Source of the DNA: Betaproteobacteria bacterium UBA1934
Lineage (GTDB): Bacteria; Pseudomonadota; Gammaproteobacteria; Burkholderiales; Rhodocyclaceae
Reading direction: 5' to 3'
DNA length: 64,000 nt
NCBI GenBank assembly: GCA_002337055.1
Contig: DDFG01000005.1
Location: 830,222-894,221 of the forward strand
The notes under the pieces were generated by a model. The model had not been told where the DNA came from and searched no databases. It worked only from the letters and a program-made list of their open reading frames with translations. Positions 17,913 to 27,600 of the stretch are shown in pieces; positions within the stretch are counted from its first letter, which is position 1; the number at the start of each line of letters is the position of its first letter. The position numbers were made by a program, and so were the translations under genes.

Positions 17913-18629
17913 TCAGGCGTCGGCGAGAACGCGCAGGCCTTCCAGTACCAGATTGTCGAGATTGAGGTGCGGGCAAGCCAGCAATCCGGATAGCCGGGGC
18001 GCGTTCCCGCCGAATAACAGACAGGTGGCGTCGGGATGATCCGCGATGCGCGAAAAAGCCCGTTCGATGGCGCCGACCTGGGCCTCCAGGCAACCGGAGG
18101 CGATGGCGTCGTCGGTATTGTCCGGATGCCGCTGCCAATCGCCGCTGGCCAAAGGTAGTTGCGCGGTGTTGCGTGCCAGCGACCAGCGCATCAGGCCGTA
18201 GCCGGGCAGGATCATGCCGCCGAGGAAATGCCCGCTCTCGTCAAGCGTGTCGATCGTGGTGGCGGTGCCGCACCCCACGACCAGGCACGGCTTCTGTGTC
18301 ATGGCGCGGGCGCCGATCAGGGCGCACCAGCGGTCCACCCCAAGTTGTTCTGGGCGCGCATACCCGTTGGTGACGCCGCAAGCCGCAAGACCCGGCACCA
18401 CATGACGGGTGACCGCAAGCCAGGGTTTCAACGTCGTTTCGATATACGCCCCGATCACCGGACCGGCGACATTGGCGATCATCACCTTGGCGGGCTGGAT
18501 GCCGGGCGGCAGGAATTCCTCGAGGCGAACCGCGTCCGCTTGCGGCAGGGCGCCGTGGGTCACCCAGTGGTTTTCGTGGTGAAGCCCCCATTTGAGACGG
18601 GTGTTGCCGCTGTCTATACAAAGGATCAT
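17913..18629 (-). CDS. coaX: Type III pantothenate kinase
   Basis: This 238-residue enzyme phosphorylates pantothenate in the first step of coenzyme A synthesis. It shows the ASKHA-fold signatures: the N-terminal phosphate loop DSGNTRLKWG, the conserved GVDRWCALIGA, the nucleotide-binding CGTATTIDTL and the glycine loop LGGMILPGYGLM. The length fits the family, which is slightly short in betaproteobacteria. The start at 18629 overlaps the birA stop (ATGA), giving the birA-coaX pair seen in related genomes. No other pantothenate kinase is visible in the window. Confidence 0.95.
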   Translation of the reverse strand: MILCIDSGNTRLKWGLHHENHWVTHGALPQADAVRLEEFLPPGIQPAKVMIANVAGPVIGAYIETTLKPWLAVTRHVVPGLAACGVTNGYARPEQLGVDRWCALIGARAMTQKPCLVVGCGTATTIDTLDESGHFLGGMILPGYGLMRWSLARNTAQLPLASGDWQRHPDNTDDAIASGCLEAQVGAIERAFSRIADHPDATCLLFGGNAPRLSGLLACPHLNLDNLVLEGLRVLADA

Positions 18630-19405
18630 GACGGACGCAGCGAAATGTCGCCGGAGAGAAAACGCTCGGTGCCGTGCGCGGTGGCGATCAGCAAGGCACC
18701 ATCGGCATCGGCGCCCAGACAGGGGCCGGTCACCGTGACGGCGTCATCCACGAGCACGCTGACGGTCTTGCCTTGCCAGGCATGGCGGCCCTGCCAGGCG
18801 ATTTGCAGATCGGCAAACCCGCCCGCTGCAAATCGGTCGAATACGTCCGTCAGCGCGACCAGCAGTTCGGCTAGCACGACATGACGATCCGGCAGCGATG
18901 CCAACTCATCCGCCAGGCCGGTCGCGGGGAAGGGTAGTTCAACGGCTGGGCGGCGCATGTTCAGGCCAATGCCGATCACCGCCTGCGTGCCTCGCCGATC
19001 ACTCGCCAACTCGACGAGAAGGCCGGCGACCTTGCCGCCGGCCAGCAAGACGTCGTTGGGCCACTTCAGGCCGACATCGCTGACACCCAGCTTCTCGAGC
19101 GCCACCGCGACGGCAACCCCCACCGCCAGCGAAAGCCCGCTGAGGCGACCGGCCGGACCGTCGAAGCGCCAGAGCAGCGAAAACATCAGGCAATCGCCGG
19201 GGTTGGCGAACCAGTCGCGTCCGCGCCGGCCTCGTCCCGCGGTCTGCCGATCGGCGACCAGCGTGGTGCCGGCCGGTGCTCCGTCGGCCGCACGGCGCAG
19301 CAACTCGCTGCTGGTCGAGTCGATCTCGGCGACGCTATCCACGTCAAAGCGCCCGGCGACGGGGCCGAGCAAGCTGCGGAGGCGAGGCGGGTCGATCAGC
19401 GGCAT
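18626..19405 (-). CDS. birA: Biotin-[acetyl-CoA-carboxylase] ligase
   Basis: This 259-residue ligase activates biotin as biotinyl-AMP and attaches it to carboxylase carrier proteins. The catalytic motif GRGRRGRDW, the substrate region LKWPNDVLLAGGKVAGLLVE and the C-terminal SH3-like cap are present. The N-terminus lacks a full winged-helix domain, so this looks like a monofunctional ligase without the BirA repressor function. I chose the ATG at 19405; an upstream extension to 19444 would run into the divergent NUDIX start at 19443. It is coupled to coaX by an ATGA overlap. Confidence 0.93.
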   Translation of the reverse strand: MPLIDPPRLRSLLGPVAGRFDVDSVAEIDSTSSELLRRAADGAPAGTTLVADRQTAGRGRRGRDWFANPGDCLMFSLLWRFDGPAGRLSGLSLAVGVAVAVALEKLGVSDVGLKWPNDVLLAGGKVAGLLVELASDRRGTQAVIGIGLNMRRPAVELPFPATGLADELASLPDRHVVLAELLVALTDVFDRFAAGGFADLQIAWQGRHAWQGKTVSVLVDDAVTVTGPCLGADADGALLIATAHGTERFLSGDISLRPS

Positions 19406-19442
19406 GGCGGCGATTGTACGGAACTCGTTTAAACTACGCGAC

Positions 19443-19937
19443 ATGAAATTCTGTCCAAATTGCGCGAAAGTGCTAGAAATACTCGAAATCGACGGCGAAA
19501 AACGCGTCGCCTGCCCTGATGCGGCCTGCGGGTTCGTTCATTGGAACAATCCAGTGCCGGTGGTGGCTGTACTGGTCGAGTATCAAGGCAAGGTGTTGCT
19601 CGCCCGCAACGCCGCCTGGAAGTCGGGCATGTTTTCGGTGATCGCCGGGTTCCTGGAGTGCGATGAAACTCCCGAAGAATGTGCCTTGCGCGAATTGCAG
19701 GAAGAACTCGGGCTGACCGGGCGCATCGCCGGCTACATTGGGCACTACATATTCAAGCAGAAGAACCAGCTCATTCTCGCCTTCCATGTGCAGGCCGAGG
19801 GCGAGATCAAACTGAATGCCGAGTTGGCCGAGTACCGCCTGGTCGAGCCCGAAAAACTGAAGCCCTGGCCCTTTGGCACCGGCCCGGCCGTCGACGACTG
19901 GCTGAAGGCACGGGGAATTGACGCAAAAACCGGCTAA
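19443..19937 (+). CDS. NUDIX hydrolase with N-terminal zinc ribbon
   Basis: This 164-residue hydrolase starts with a zinc ribbon (Cys4, Cys7, Cys24 and Cys29). The NUDIX fold follows, with the complete box GFLECDETPEECALRELQEE(LGL). It resembles the C-terminal half of NudC (NADH pyrophosphatase), but is shorter and probably acts on a nucleoside-diphosphate derivative; the substrate cannot be read from the sequence. It is transcribed away from birA, with starts 38 bases apart. Its stop overlaps that of convergent ilvA by three bases. No clear ribosome site precedes the ATG. Confidence 0.88.
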   Translation: MKFCPNCAKVLEILEIDGEKRVACPDAACGFVHWNNPVPVVAVLVEYQGKVLLARNAAWKSGMFSVIAGFLECDETPEECALRELQEELGLTGRIAGYIGHYIFKQKNQLILAFHVQAEGEIKLNAELAEYRLVEPEKLKPWPFGTGPAVDDWLKARGIDAKTG

Positions 19938-21454
19938 GCCAAAAACAGCCTGATGGCGGGATTGGCCGTCTCGTCCCAATAGCGATAGCCCAGTTCCGCC
20001 AGGAAAGCTTCGAACTGAGCGCGTTCTTCGGCCGGTACTTGCATGCCGACCAGTACCCGGCCGGTGTCGGCACCGTGGTTGCGGTAGTGAAAAAGGCTGA
20101 TGTTCCAGCCGGCGCTCATGCGGTTGAGGAAATTCATCAAGGCGCCGGGGCGTTCGGGGAATTCAAAACGGTAGAGCAGTTCGTCGGCAACGCCGGCGTG
20201 GCCACCGACGAGGTGGCGCAGGTGCAGCTTGGCCATTTCGTCGTCGGAAAGATCGAGCGTCGGGTAGCCGTGCTTGCGCCATTGTTCGGCCAGTCTGGCC
20301 GCATCGGCACGGCCGCTGACCTGGACACCGACGAAGACATGGGCTTCGGAAGCCTGATGGAAGCGGTAGTTGAATTCGGTGATGGCGTGTCTGCCGATCA
20401 GCGACACGAATTGGCGATAGGCCCCGGGTTTTTCCGGCAGGGTCACCGCGAACACGGCTTCGCGTTGTTCGCCCAATTCGGCGCGCTCGGCGACGAAACG
20501 CAGGCGGTCGAAATTCATGTTGGCGCCGGAGGTGACGGCGGCGAGGTTCTTGCCCTTCAGCTTGTGCAGGCGGGCATATTCCTTGGCGCCCGCGACGGCA
20601 AGCGCCCCGGCCGGTTCGAGAATGGAGCGGGTGTCCTCGAAGACGTCCTTGATTGCGGCGCAAATGGCATCGGTATCGACGCGAACGATCTCGTCAACGT
20701 ACTGCCGGCAGAGGCGGAAGGCTTCCTCCCCCACCAGTTTGACCGCAGCGCCGTCGGCGAACAGCCCGACCTGTTCGAGCCGCACGCGCTCGCCTTTGGC
20801 CAGCGATTGGGCCATCGCGTCGGCGTCCACGGCCTCGACGCCGATGATCTTGATCTCGGGCCGCAGGCGCTTGACGTAGGCCGCCACGCCGGCAATCAGC
20901 CCGCCACCGCCAACCGCGCAGAAAATGGCGTGCAGCGGCCCTTCGTGACGCGAATGCTGGCGCAGGATTTCCATGGCGATGGTGCCCTGGCCGGCGATGA
21001 CTTCGGGGTCGTCGAAAGGATGCACGAAGGTCAGGCGCTCGGTCTTTTCCAGCTCGCGGGCGTGGGCGTAGGCCTCGTCGTAGGCGTCGCCAGCCAGCAC
21101 CACTTCGCCGCCGCGTTTCCTGACGGCGTCGATCTTGATGGAAGGTGTCGTCGTCGGCATGACGATGACAGCACGACAGCCGATTTTCTGAGCGGAAAGG
21201 GCGACGCCCTGCGCGTGGTTGCCGGCGGAGGCGCAAATGACGCCGCGCTTCAGTTTTTCGGCTGAGAGGCCGGCGATCTTGTTGTAGGCGCCGCGAAGCT
21301 TGAAGGAAAATACTGGCTGCAAATCCTCGCGCTTGAGCAGGATCCGGTTCCCGATGCGGGCGGATAGATGGGATGCGGGCTCCAGCGGTGTTTCGACGGC
21401 CACGTCATACACCTGGGCATTGAGGATTTTCTCGAGGTAGTCGGGCGGAATCAT
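19934..21454 (-). CDS. ilvA: Threonine ammonia-lyase, biosynthetic
   Basis: This 506-residue PLP enzyme converts threonine to 2-oxobutanoate, the first step to isoleucine. The PLP lysine is Lys52 in FSFKLRGAYNK, the phosphate-binding loop follows SAGNHAQGVALSA, and the C-terminal 180 residues hold two ACT-like regulatory repeats (GAYRQFVSLIGRHAITEFNY and FEFPERPGALMNFLNRM). This is the allosteric form inhibited by isoleucine. The ATG at 21454 gives the usual family length; the frame is open to 21511 without support. It stands alone, tail-to-tail with the NUDIX gene, and diverges from prpE across 180 bases. Confidence 0.95.
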   Translation of the reverse strand: MIPPDYLEKILNAQVYDVAVETPLEPASHLSARIGNRILLKREDLQPVFSFKLRGAYNKIAGLSAEKLKRGVICASAGNHAQGVALSAQKIGCRAVIVMPTTTPSIKIDAVRKRGGEVVLAGDAYDEAYAHARELEKTERLTFVHPFDDPEVIAGQGTIAMEILRQHSRHEGPLHAIFCAVGGGGLIAGVAAYVKRLRPEIKIIGVEAVDADAMAQSLAKGERVRLEQVGLFADGAAVKLVGEEAFRLCRQYVDEIVRVDTDAICAAIKDVFEDTRSILEPAGALAVAGAKEYARLHKLKGKNLAAVTSGANMNFDRLRFVAERAELGEQREAVFAVTLPEKPGAYRQFVSLIGRHAITEFNYRFHQASEAHVFVGVQVSGRADAARLAEQWRKHGYPTLDLSDDEMAKLHLRHLVGGHAGVADELLYRFEFPERPGALMNFLNRMSAGWNISLFHYRNHGADTGRVLVGMQVPAEERAQFEAFLAELGYRYWDETANPAIRLFLA

Positions 21455-21634
21455 GGCAGCGAGGCAGCAGGCAAAACCAGATTCTAACGGCAGAACGCTC
21501 CGGGGCTTCACGCGGCGAAACAGTCAGCCTATCTACCGAGGTTTTCGGGAACCCCGACCGAGTTTCCATTCTCTAAACAGGGCTATGCCCATGAAATAAG
21601 CCAATAACCAAGAATTGACAAGCGAGTGAGACAA

Positions 21635-23527
21635 ATGACTACCTATCAGGATTTCTACCGCCGTTCCATCGAACAACCCGACGCCTTCTGGACCGAGCAA
21701 GCACAACTGATCGATTGGCAGGCCCCGTTTTCAAAAGTCTGCGATTTCAGCCGGCCGCCCTTTGCCAAATGGTTCGTCGGCGGCAAGACCAACCTCTGCC
21801 ACAACGCGGTTGACCGGCATGCGGCCGAGCGCCCGGATGCCCCCGCGCTGATCTATATTTCGACCGAAACCAACGAGGAGAAGACCTACTCCTTCGCCGA
21901 GTTGCAGCGTGAAGTCGAGCGCATGGCGGCGATCATGCTGGAGCTCGGCGTGAACAAGGGCGATCGCGTGCTGATCTACATGCCGATGATCGCCGAAGCG
22001 ACTTTCGCCATGCTCGCCTGCGCCCGCATTGGCGCCATCCATTCGGTGGTGTTCGGTGGCTTTGCGTCCGGTTCGCTGGCGACCCGCATCGATGACGCCA
22101 AGCCGGTGCTGATCGTGTCGTCCGACGCCGGCATGCGCGGCGGCAAGGCGGTGCCCTACAAGCATCTGCTCGACGAAGCGATCAATCTGGCCGCGCACAA
22201 GCCGGCCAAGGTGCTGATGATCGACCGCAAGCTCGATCCCGAATTCAATCGCGTCGAGGGCCGCGATGCCGACTACGCGACGTTGCGGGCGCAACACATG
22301 GAGGCCTGGGTGCCGTGCGAATGGCTGGAGTCCTCCGAGCCGTCCTACATCCTCTACACCTCGGGGACGACCGGCAAGCCCAAGGGTGTCCAGCGCGATA
22401 CCGGCGGTTACGCCGTGGCGCTGGCGGCATCGATGAAGCACATCTACTGCGGCGGCAAGGGCGAGACCATGTTCTCGACCTCCGACATCGGCTGGGTGGT
22501 CGGCCATTCCTACATCGTTTATGGTCCGCTGATCGCCGGCATGGCGACCATCATGTACGAAGGCACGCCGCTGCGCCCCGACCCGGCGGTGTGGTGGAGC
22601 ATCGTCGAGAAATACAAAGTCGATGTCATGTTCTCGGCGCCGACCGCCGCCCGCGTCCTCAAGAAGCAGGACCCGGCCTACCTGCACAAGCACGACATCT
22701 CCAGCCTCAAGCACTTCTTCCTTGCCGGCGAGCCGCTCGACCAGCCGACGCACGAATGGATCATGGGCGAGCTTGGCATCCCGGTCATCGACAACTACTG
22801 GCAGACCGAAACCGGCTGGCCCATTCTCGCCACCGTGCGCGGCGTCGAAGATACCAAGATCAAGTTCGGTACGCCGGCCTTCCCGGTCTATGGCTACAAC
22901 CTCAAGATTTTCCGCGAGGATGGCAGCGAGTGCGGGCCGAACGAGAAGGGCATCGTCGGCATTTTGCCGCCGCTGCCGCCGGGCTGCCTGTCGACGGTGT
23001 GGGGCGACGATGCGCGCTTCGTGTCGACCTATTTCAGCCTGTTCCGCGAACCGCAGGTCTATTCGTCGTTCGACTGGGGCATCCGCGACGACGAGGGCTA
23101 TCACTACATTCTCGGGCGGACCGACGACGTGATCAACGTGGCCGGTCACCGCCTCGGCACGCGCGAAATCGAGGAGGCGGTGCAGGCGCATCCGGCTGTC
23201 GCCGAAGTGGCGGTGGTGGGCGTCAACGACGCAGTCAAGGGCCAGATGCCGATGGCCTTTGCCGTGGTCAAGGACGTCAAAGCGATTGCCACCAAGGATA
23301 TGATTGTGGCGCTGGAAGCCGAGGTGATGAAGACGGTCGATCGCCAGTTGGGTGCCATTGCCCGGCCGTCGCGCGTGCATTTCGTCACGGGATTGCCCAA
23401 GACGCGTTCCGGCAAGATGTTGCGCCGTTCGCTGCAAGCCCTGGCGGAAGGTCGCGATCCGGGCGATCTGACCACAATTGAAGATCCGAGTACGCTGGAG
23501 CAGATCAGAAAATTGCTTGCCGCCTGA
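21635..23527 (+). CDS. prpE: Propionyl-CoA synthetase
   Basis: This 630-residue AMP-forming acyl-CoA synthetase has the expected length for PrpE (about 630). The adenylate motif LYTSGTTGKPKG, the propionyl-CoA synthetase-like GWVVGHSYIVYGPL, YWQTETGWP and the C-terminal TRSGKMLRR with the acetylatable lysine are all visible. The N-terminal ACAS extension (YQDFYRRSIEQPDAFW) is present. I chose the ATG at 21635 with GAGTGAG about 5 bases upstream; a GTG three codons earlier is an alternative. It is a single-gene unit closed by an inverted repeat at 23578. It suits growth on propionate, as do the ato genes further along. Confidence 0.94.
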   Translation: MTTYQDFYRRSIEQPDAFWTEQAQLIDWQAPFSKVCDFSRPPFAKWFVGGKTNLCHNAVDRHAAERPDAPALIYISTETNEEKTYSFAELQREVERMAAIMLELGVNKGDRVLIYMPMIAEATFAMLACARIGAIHSVVFGGFASGSLATRIDDAKPVLIVSSDAGMRGGKAVPYKHLLDEAINLAAHKPAKVLMIDRKLDPEFNRVEGRDADYATLRAQHMEAWVPCEWLESSEPSYILYTSGTTGKPKGVQRDTGGYAVALAASMKHIYCGGKGETMFSTSDIGWVVGHSYIVYGPLIAGMATIMYEGTPLRPDPAVWWSIVEKYKVDVMFSAPTAARVLKKQDPAYLHKHDISSLKHFFLAGEPLDQPTHEWIMGELGIPVIDNYWQTETGWPILATVRGVEDTKIKFGTPAFPVYGYNLKIFREDGSECGPNEKGIVGILPPLPPGCLSTVWGDDARFVSTYFSLFREPQVYSSFDWGIRDDEGYHYILGRTDDVINVAGHRLGTREIEEAVQAHPAVAEVAVVGVNDAVKGQMPMAFAVVKDVKAIATKDMIVALEAEVMKTVDRQLGAIARPSRVHFVTGLPKTRSGKMLRRSLQALAEGRDPGDLTTIEDPSTLEQIRKLLAA

Positions 23528-23577
23528 GGCGGAAACCCGGGCAGCCGGACGTTTCAGCGAAAGTCGAGGTCTGAATG

Positions 23578-23617
23578 TGCCCAATCCGCCGATGTCGGGC
23601 GGATTGGGCACCATTTT
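23578..23617 (+). terminator. Strong inverted repeat after prpE
   Basis: A perfect 13-base stem (arms 23578-23590 and 23598-23610) with a 7-base loop lies 50 bases after the prpE stop and is followed by CCATTTT. It is probably the transcription terminator of prpE, although the T run is short. It could also act as an operator for the diguanylate cyclase gene that starts 69 bases later. Confidence 0.65.
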
Positions 23618-23685
23618 GAGGCAGTTTCGATTGCCATTACGGTCGAATTGTAGGATAACAGAATGATTCCCCAGCTGGATGGCGC

Positions 23686-24636
23686 ATGGACAACAGCCTG
23701 ACCCGTTACTCGAAGCGCAACTTTTCGGGCGTCTTCCTGCTGGGCGGGCTGGCGATGCTGGCTTTTGTGCCACCGCACTGGCGCAACGGCAATATGGCCA
23801 TGGTGAGCCTGATTCTCGTACTGGTGGTCGCCATCTGGGGGCTGGCCGTTTGGGCGATCATTGGTCGCCGGATCGTTTCCTGGCCAGTGCTGATTGTGGC
23901 GGGCCTCTGCAATTTTGGCTGCCTGGCGGCGATGGTGCAGTTGCGCGAACTGAGCGTGTACTGGTTTTATCCGCTGTTGATGGCTGCGGCCTATGTCATG
24001 CCTTGGCGGTGGGCGATTCCGATCAATCTCATCAATATCGCCGTTGCCTTGGTCGAGGCCTGGGCTTTCTCGAGCATGTTTTCGTACAACATTGAGCATC
24101 AGCAGGAGATGTTGACCGATCTGGTGGTGCACGATCCGCTGACCGGGGCGTTCAATCGGCGTCATTTCGAATACACGCTGGAAGAAGCACGGCGGCAGTG
24201 GAAGCGCACGGGCCATACATCCGGCATGGTGATTATCGATATCGATCACTTCAAGAACGTGAACGACAGTTTTGGCCATCGTGTTGGCGACCAAGTGCTG
24301 ATTGCGCTGAGTCAGTATGTGACGTCGCAGTTACGTCCCCAGGATCGCTTCTTCAGGCTCGGCGGCGAAGAGTTCGCCATCGTCCTGCCCGAAGCCTCGG
24401 CCAACCAGACCACTCGCCTGGCCGAACGGCTACGTGCGCATATCGCAGCCGGCAGTCTGGAAAAGGGAGTTCCTGCGGTGACCATTTCCTGCGGCGTGGC
24501 GGCTTATCCGGAGCCTGGCAGCAAGGTCGAATGGCCGGAACAGTGCGATTTTGCGCTCTATTCAGCCAAGGCGCAGGGGCGCAACAAGGTCGTGGTTGCA
24601 GAACAGCCGACGATGGTACTCCCTGACGCGTGGTGA
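23686..24636 (+). CDS. Membrane-bound diguanylate cyclase (GGDEF)
   Basis: This 316-residue protein has about five or six N-terminal membrane helices (to about 135). A short coil and a GGDEF domain follow that make cyclic di-GMP from two GTP. The active site is GGEEF at 226-230. The inhibitory site RxxD (Arg217-Asp220) lies exactly five residues before it, so product feedback should be intact. IDIDHFKNVNDSFGH and DPLTGAFNRR are further family marks. There is no PAS or other soluble input domain; sensing would be through the membrane part. It starts 158 bases after prpE and 55 bases before the large dehydrogenase. Confidence 0.95.
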   Translation: MDNSLTRYSKRNFSGVFLLGGLAMLAFVPPHWRNGNMAMVSLILVLVVAIWGLAVWAIIGRRIVSWPVLIVAGLCNFGCLAAMVQLRELSVYWFYPLLMAAAYVMPWRWAIPINLINIAVALVEAWAFSSMFSYNIEHQQEMLTDLVVHDPLTGAFNRRHFEYTLEEARRQWKRTGHTSGMVIIDIDHFKNVNDSFGHRVGDQVLIALSQYVTSQLRPQDRFFRLGGEEFAIVLPEASANQTTRLAERLRAHIAAGSLEKGVPAVTISCGVAAYPEPGSKVEWPEQCDFALYSAKAQGRNKVVVAEQPTMVLPDAW

Positions 24637-24691
24637 GTCCGGCCGAGCAGGCTGTTAGAATCGGGTTTCGTGTTCGACTTCCGGTTTCGCC

Positions 24692-27600
24692 ATGACTGTT
24701 CGCCTGCGGGAAATTCCCTACAACTACACCTCGTTCTCCGACCGGGAGATCGTCATCCGTCTGCTCGGCGAGGAAAACTGGAAAATCGTCGATTACCTGC
24801 GTTCGCTACGGGTGACAGGCCGCTCGGCGCGCATGCTGTATGAAGTTCTGGGCGATATCTGGGTAGTCCGACGTAATCCTTATCTGGAAGACGATCTGCT
24901 TCACAACCGTGAACGGCGGCAGGCCCTCATCGACGCCCTTCACCACCGTTTGGCGGAATTCGACAAGCGACGTGCGACGGCGGCGACCCCCGATATCGAG
25001 CGTTCCGCCAAGGTGGAGCAATTGCTGGCGGCGGCAAAACAGGCCGTGGTTGCCTTCGAGCAGTGGTTCGTGGAGACTGCCGCCAGGCGTCGCCAGGTGC
25101 TCAAGAGCCTGGGACGTCATACGCGCCGCGACAACATCGCCTTTGACGGACTGGCGCGCGTCTCGCACGTCACAGACGCGACCGACTGGCGGGTGGAGTA
25201 CCCCTTCGTTGTGCTGACGCCGGATACCGAGGAGGAGTTGGGCCCGCTGGTGCGCGACTGCATCGAGCTTGGCCTGACCATCATTCCGCGCGGTGGCGGT
25301 ACGGGCTATACCGGCGGCGCGGTGCCGCTGACGCCGTTTTCGGTGGTTATCAATACCGAGAAACTGACCGCGCTCGGACCGGTCGAGGCGATCGTCCTCC
25401 CGGGGCACACCGAACCCTACGCCACCATCCGTACCGGCGCCGGTGTCGTCACCAAGCGCGTCGCCGACGCGGCGGAAAGCGCGGGGCGCGTGTTTGCCGT
25501 CGATCCGACTTCGATCGAAGCCTCCTGCATCGGCGGCAACATCGCCATGAACGCTGGCGGCAAGAAGGCCGTGCTGTGGGGCACCGCCCTCGACAACCTG
25601 GCCTGGTGGAAGATGGTCATGCCGGACGGCAACTGGCTGGAGGTCGAGCGCCTGAACCACAACTACGGCAAGATTCACGATCAGGCGCTGGTGCAGTTTC
25701 GCCTGAAGCGCTTCGACGCGAGCGGCCAGAAACTGTTGTCGGAAGAAGTGCTCGACATGCCGGGCGAACGCTTCCGCAAGGTCGGGCTGGGCAAGGACGT
25801 CACCGACAAGTTCCTCGGTGGCCTGCCGGGCGTGCAGAAAGAAGGCACCGACGGCATCATCGTGGCCGCGCGCTGGGTGCTGCACAAGATGCCGCCGGTG
25901 ATCCGCACGGTTTGTCTCGAATTCTTCGGCCAGGTGCGCGAAGGCGTGCCGTCCATCGTCGAAATCACCGACTACTTCAAGCCGGGCGGCGCAGCCTTCG
26001 AGGCGGGTGTCCGTCTGGCCGGCCTCGAACACATGGACGAACGCTACCTGAAAGCGGTCGGCTACGCGACCAAGGCCAAGCGGCACGGTCGGCCCAAGAT
26101 GGTGCTGATCGGCGACATCGTTGGGCACGATGAAGCCGCGGTCATGAAGGCGACCTCGGAAGTGGTCCGCATGACGCATTCGCGCGGCGCCGAGGGCTTC
26201 ATCGCGGTCAACGCCGATACGCGCAAGAAATTCTGGCTCGACCGTTCGCGCACGGCCGCGATTTCGCGCCACACCAACGCCTTCAAGCTGAACGAGGACG
26301 TGGTGATTCCGCTGCCGCGTATGGGCGACTACTGCGACGGCATCGACCGCATCAATATCGAACTCTCCATAGCCAACAAACTGGCGTTGTGCGATGCGCT
26401 GGCCGAGTTCATCGGCGGCGAACTGCCGCTGCATGCGGGCGACGCCAATCTCGACAAGGATGTGCTGATCGGCGACCGCCGTCAGTCGGCGCTCGATCAC
26501 ATTGCCGCGGTCAAGGCGCGCTGGCAGTGGCTGGCCGCGCATCTGGACCGGCCGCTGGCAGAAGCCGAGGCCGAGTTCGGCGCCTTCGGTGTCGATGCGG
26601 CGCCCCTGACCAACCGCGCGGATAACCCGACCCTGTTCCACCGCTTGCAGGATTACTCGGTGCGCGTGTCGTGGAAAACCGAGCTGAAGCCGCAGTTGGA
26701 GGCGATTTTCGACGGCGTCGTCTATCGTCCGGTGCTCGACCGCATCGAGGCGCTGCACAAGGAAGTCCTGCGCGGGCGGGTGTTCGTGGCGTTGCACATG
26801 CATGCCGGCGACGGCAACGTGCACACCAACATCCCGGTGAACTCGGATAACTACGAGATGTTGCAGACCGGCAATCGGGCGGTCGATCGCATCATGACAC
26901 TGGCGCGTACGCTCAACGGTGTCATCTCCGGCGAGCACGGCATCGGGATCACCAAGCTCGAATATCTGCACGAGGACGAGATCAAGTCCTTCTGGGACTA
27001 CAAAGCCAAGGTCGATCCAGAGGGGCGTTTCAACAAGGGCAAGCTGATGCCCGGCGGCAATCTGGACGACGCCTATACGCCGTCGTTCAACCTGCTCGGC
27101 GCGGAGTCGCTGATCATGGAGCAGTCGGCGATTGGTAAGATCTCCGATTCGGTCAAGGACTGCCTGCGCTGCGGCAAATGCAAACCGGTGTGTACGACCC
27201 ACGTGCCGCGCGCCAATCTGCAATACAGCCCGCGCAACAAGATACTCGGGACGTCCTTGCTGATCGAGGCTTTTTTGTACGAGGAACAGACCCGGCGCGG
27301 CATCTCGCTTGACCATTGGGCCGAGTTCGAGGATGTCGCCGACCATTGCACGGTGTGCCACAAGTGCGCGAATCCCTGCCCGGTCGACATCGACTTCGGC
27401 GATGTCACCATCGCCATGCGCAACTTCCTGCGCACTCAGGGTAAAAAGTCGTTCAATCCCGGTACCGCGGCGGCGATGGCCTTCCTGACGGCCAAGGACC
27501 CGGCGACGCTGAAGCTGATCCGCGCCGGCATGCTGGAGTGGGGCTTCAAGCTGCAACGGCTGGGACACCGGCTGTTCAAGTCTTTCGGGCTGATCCAGGG

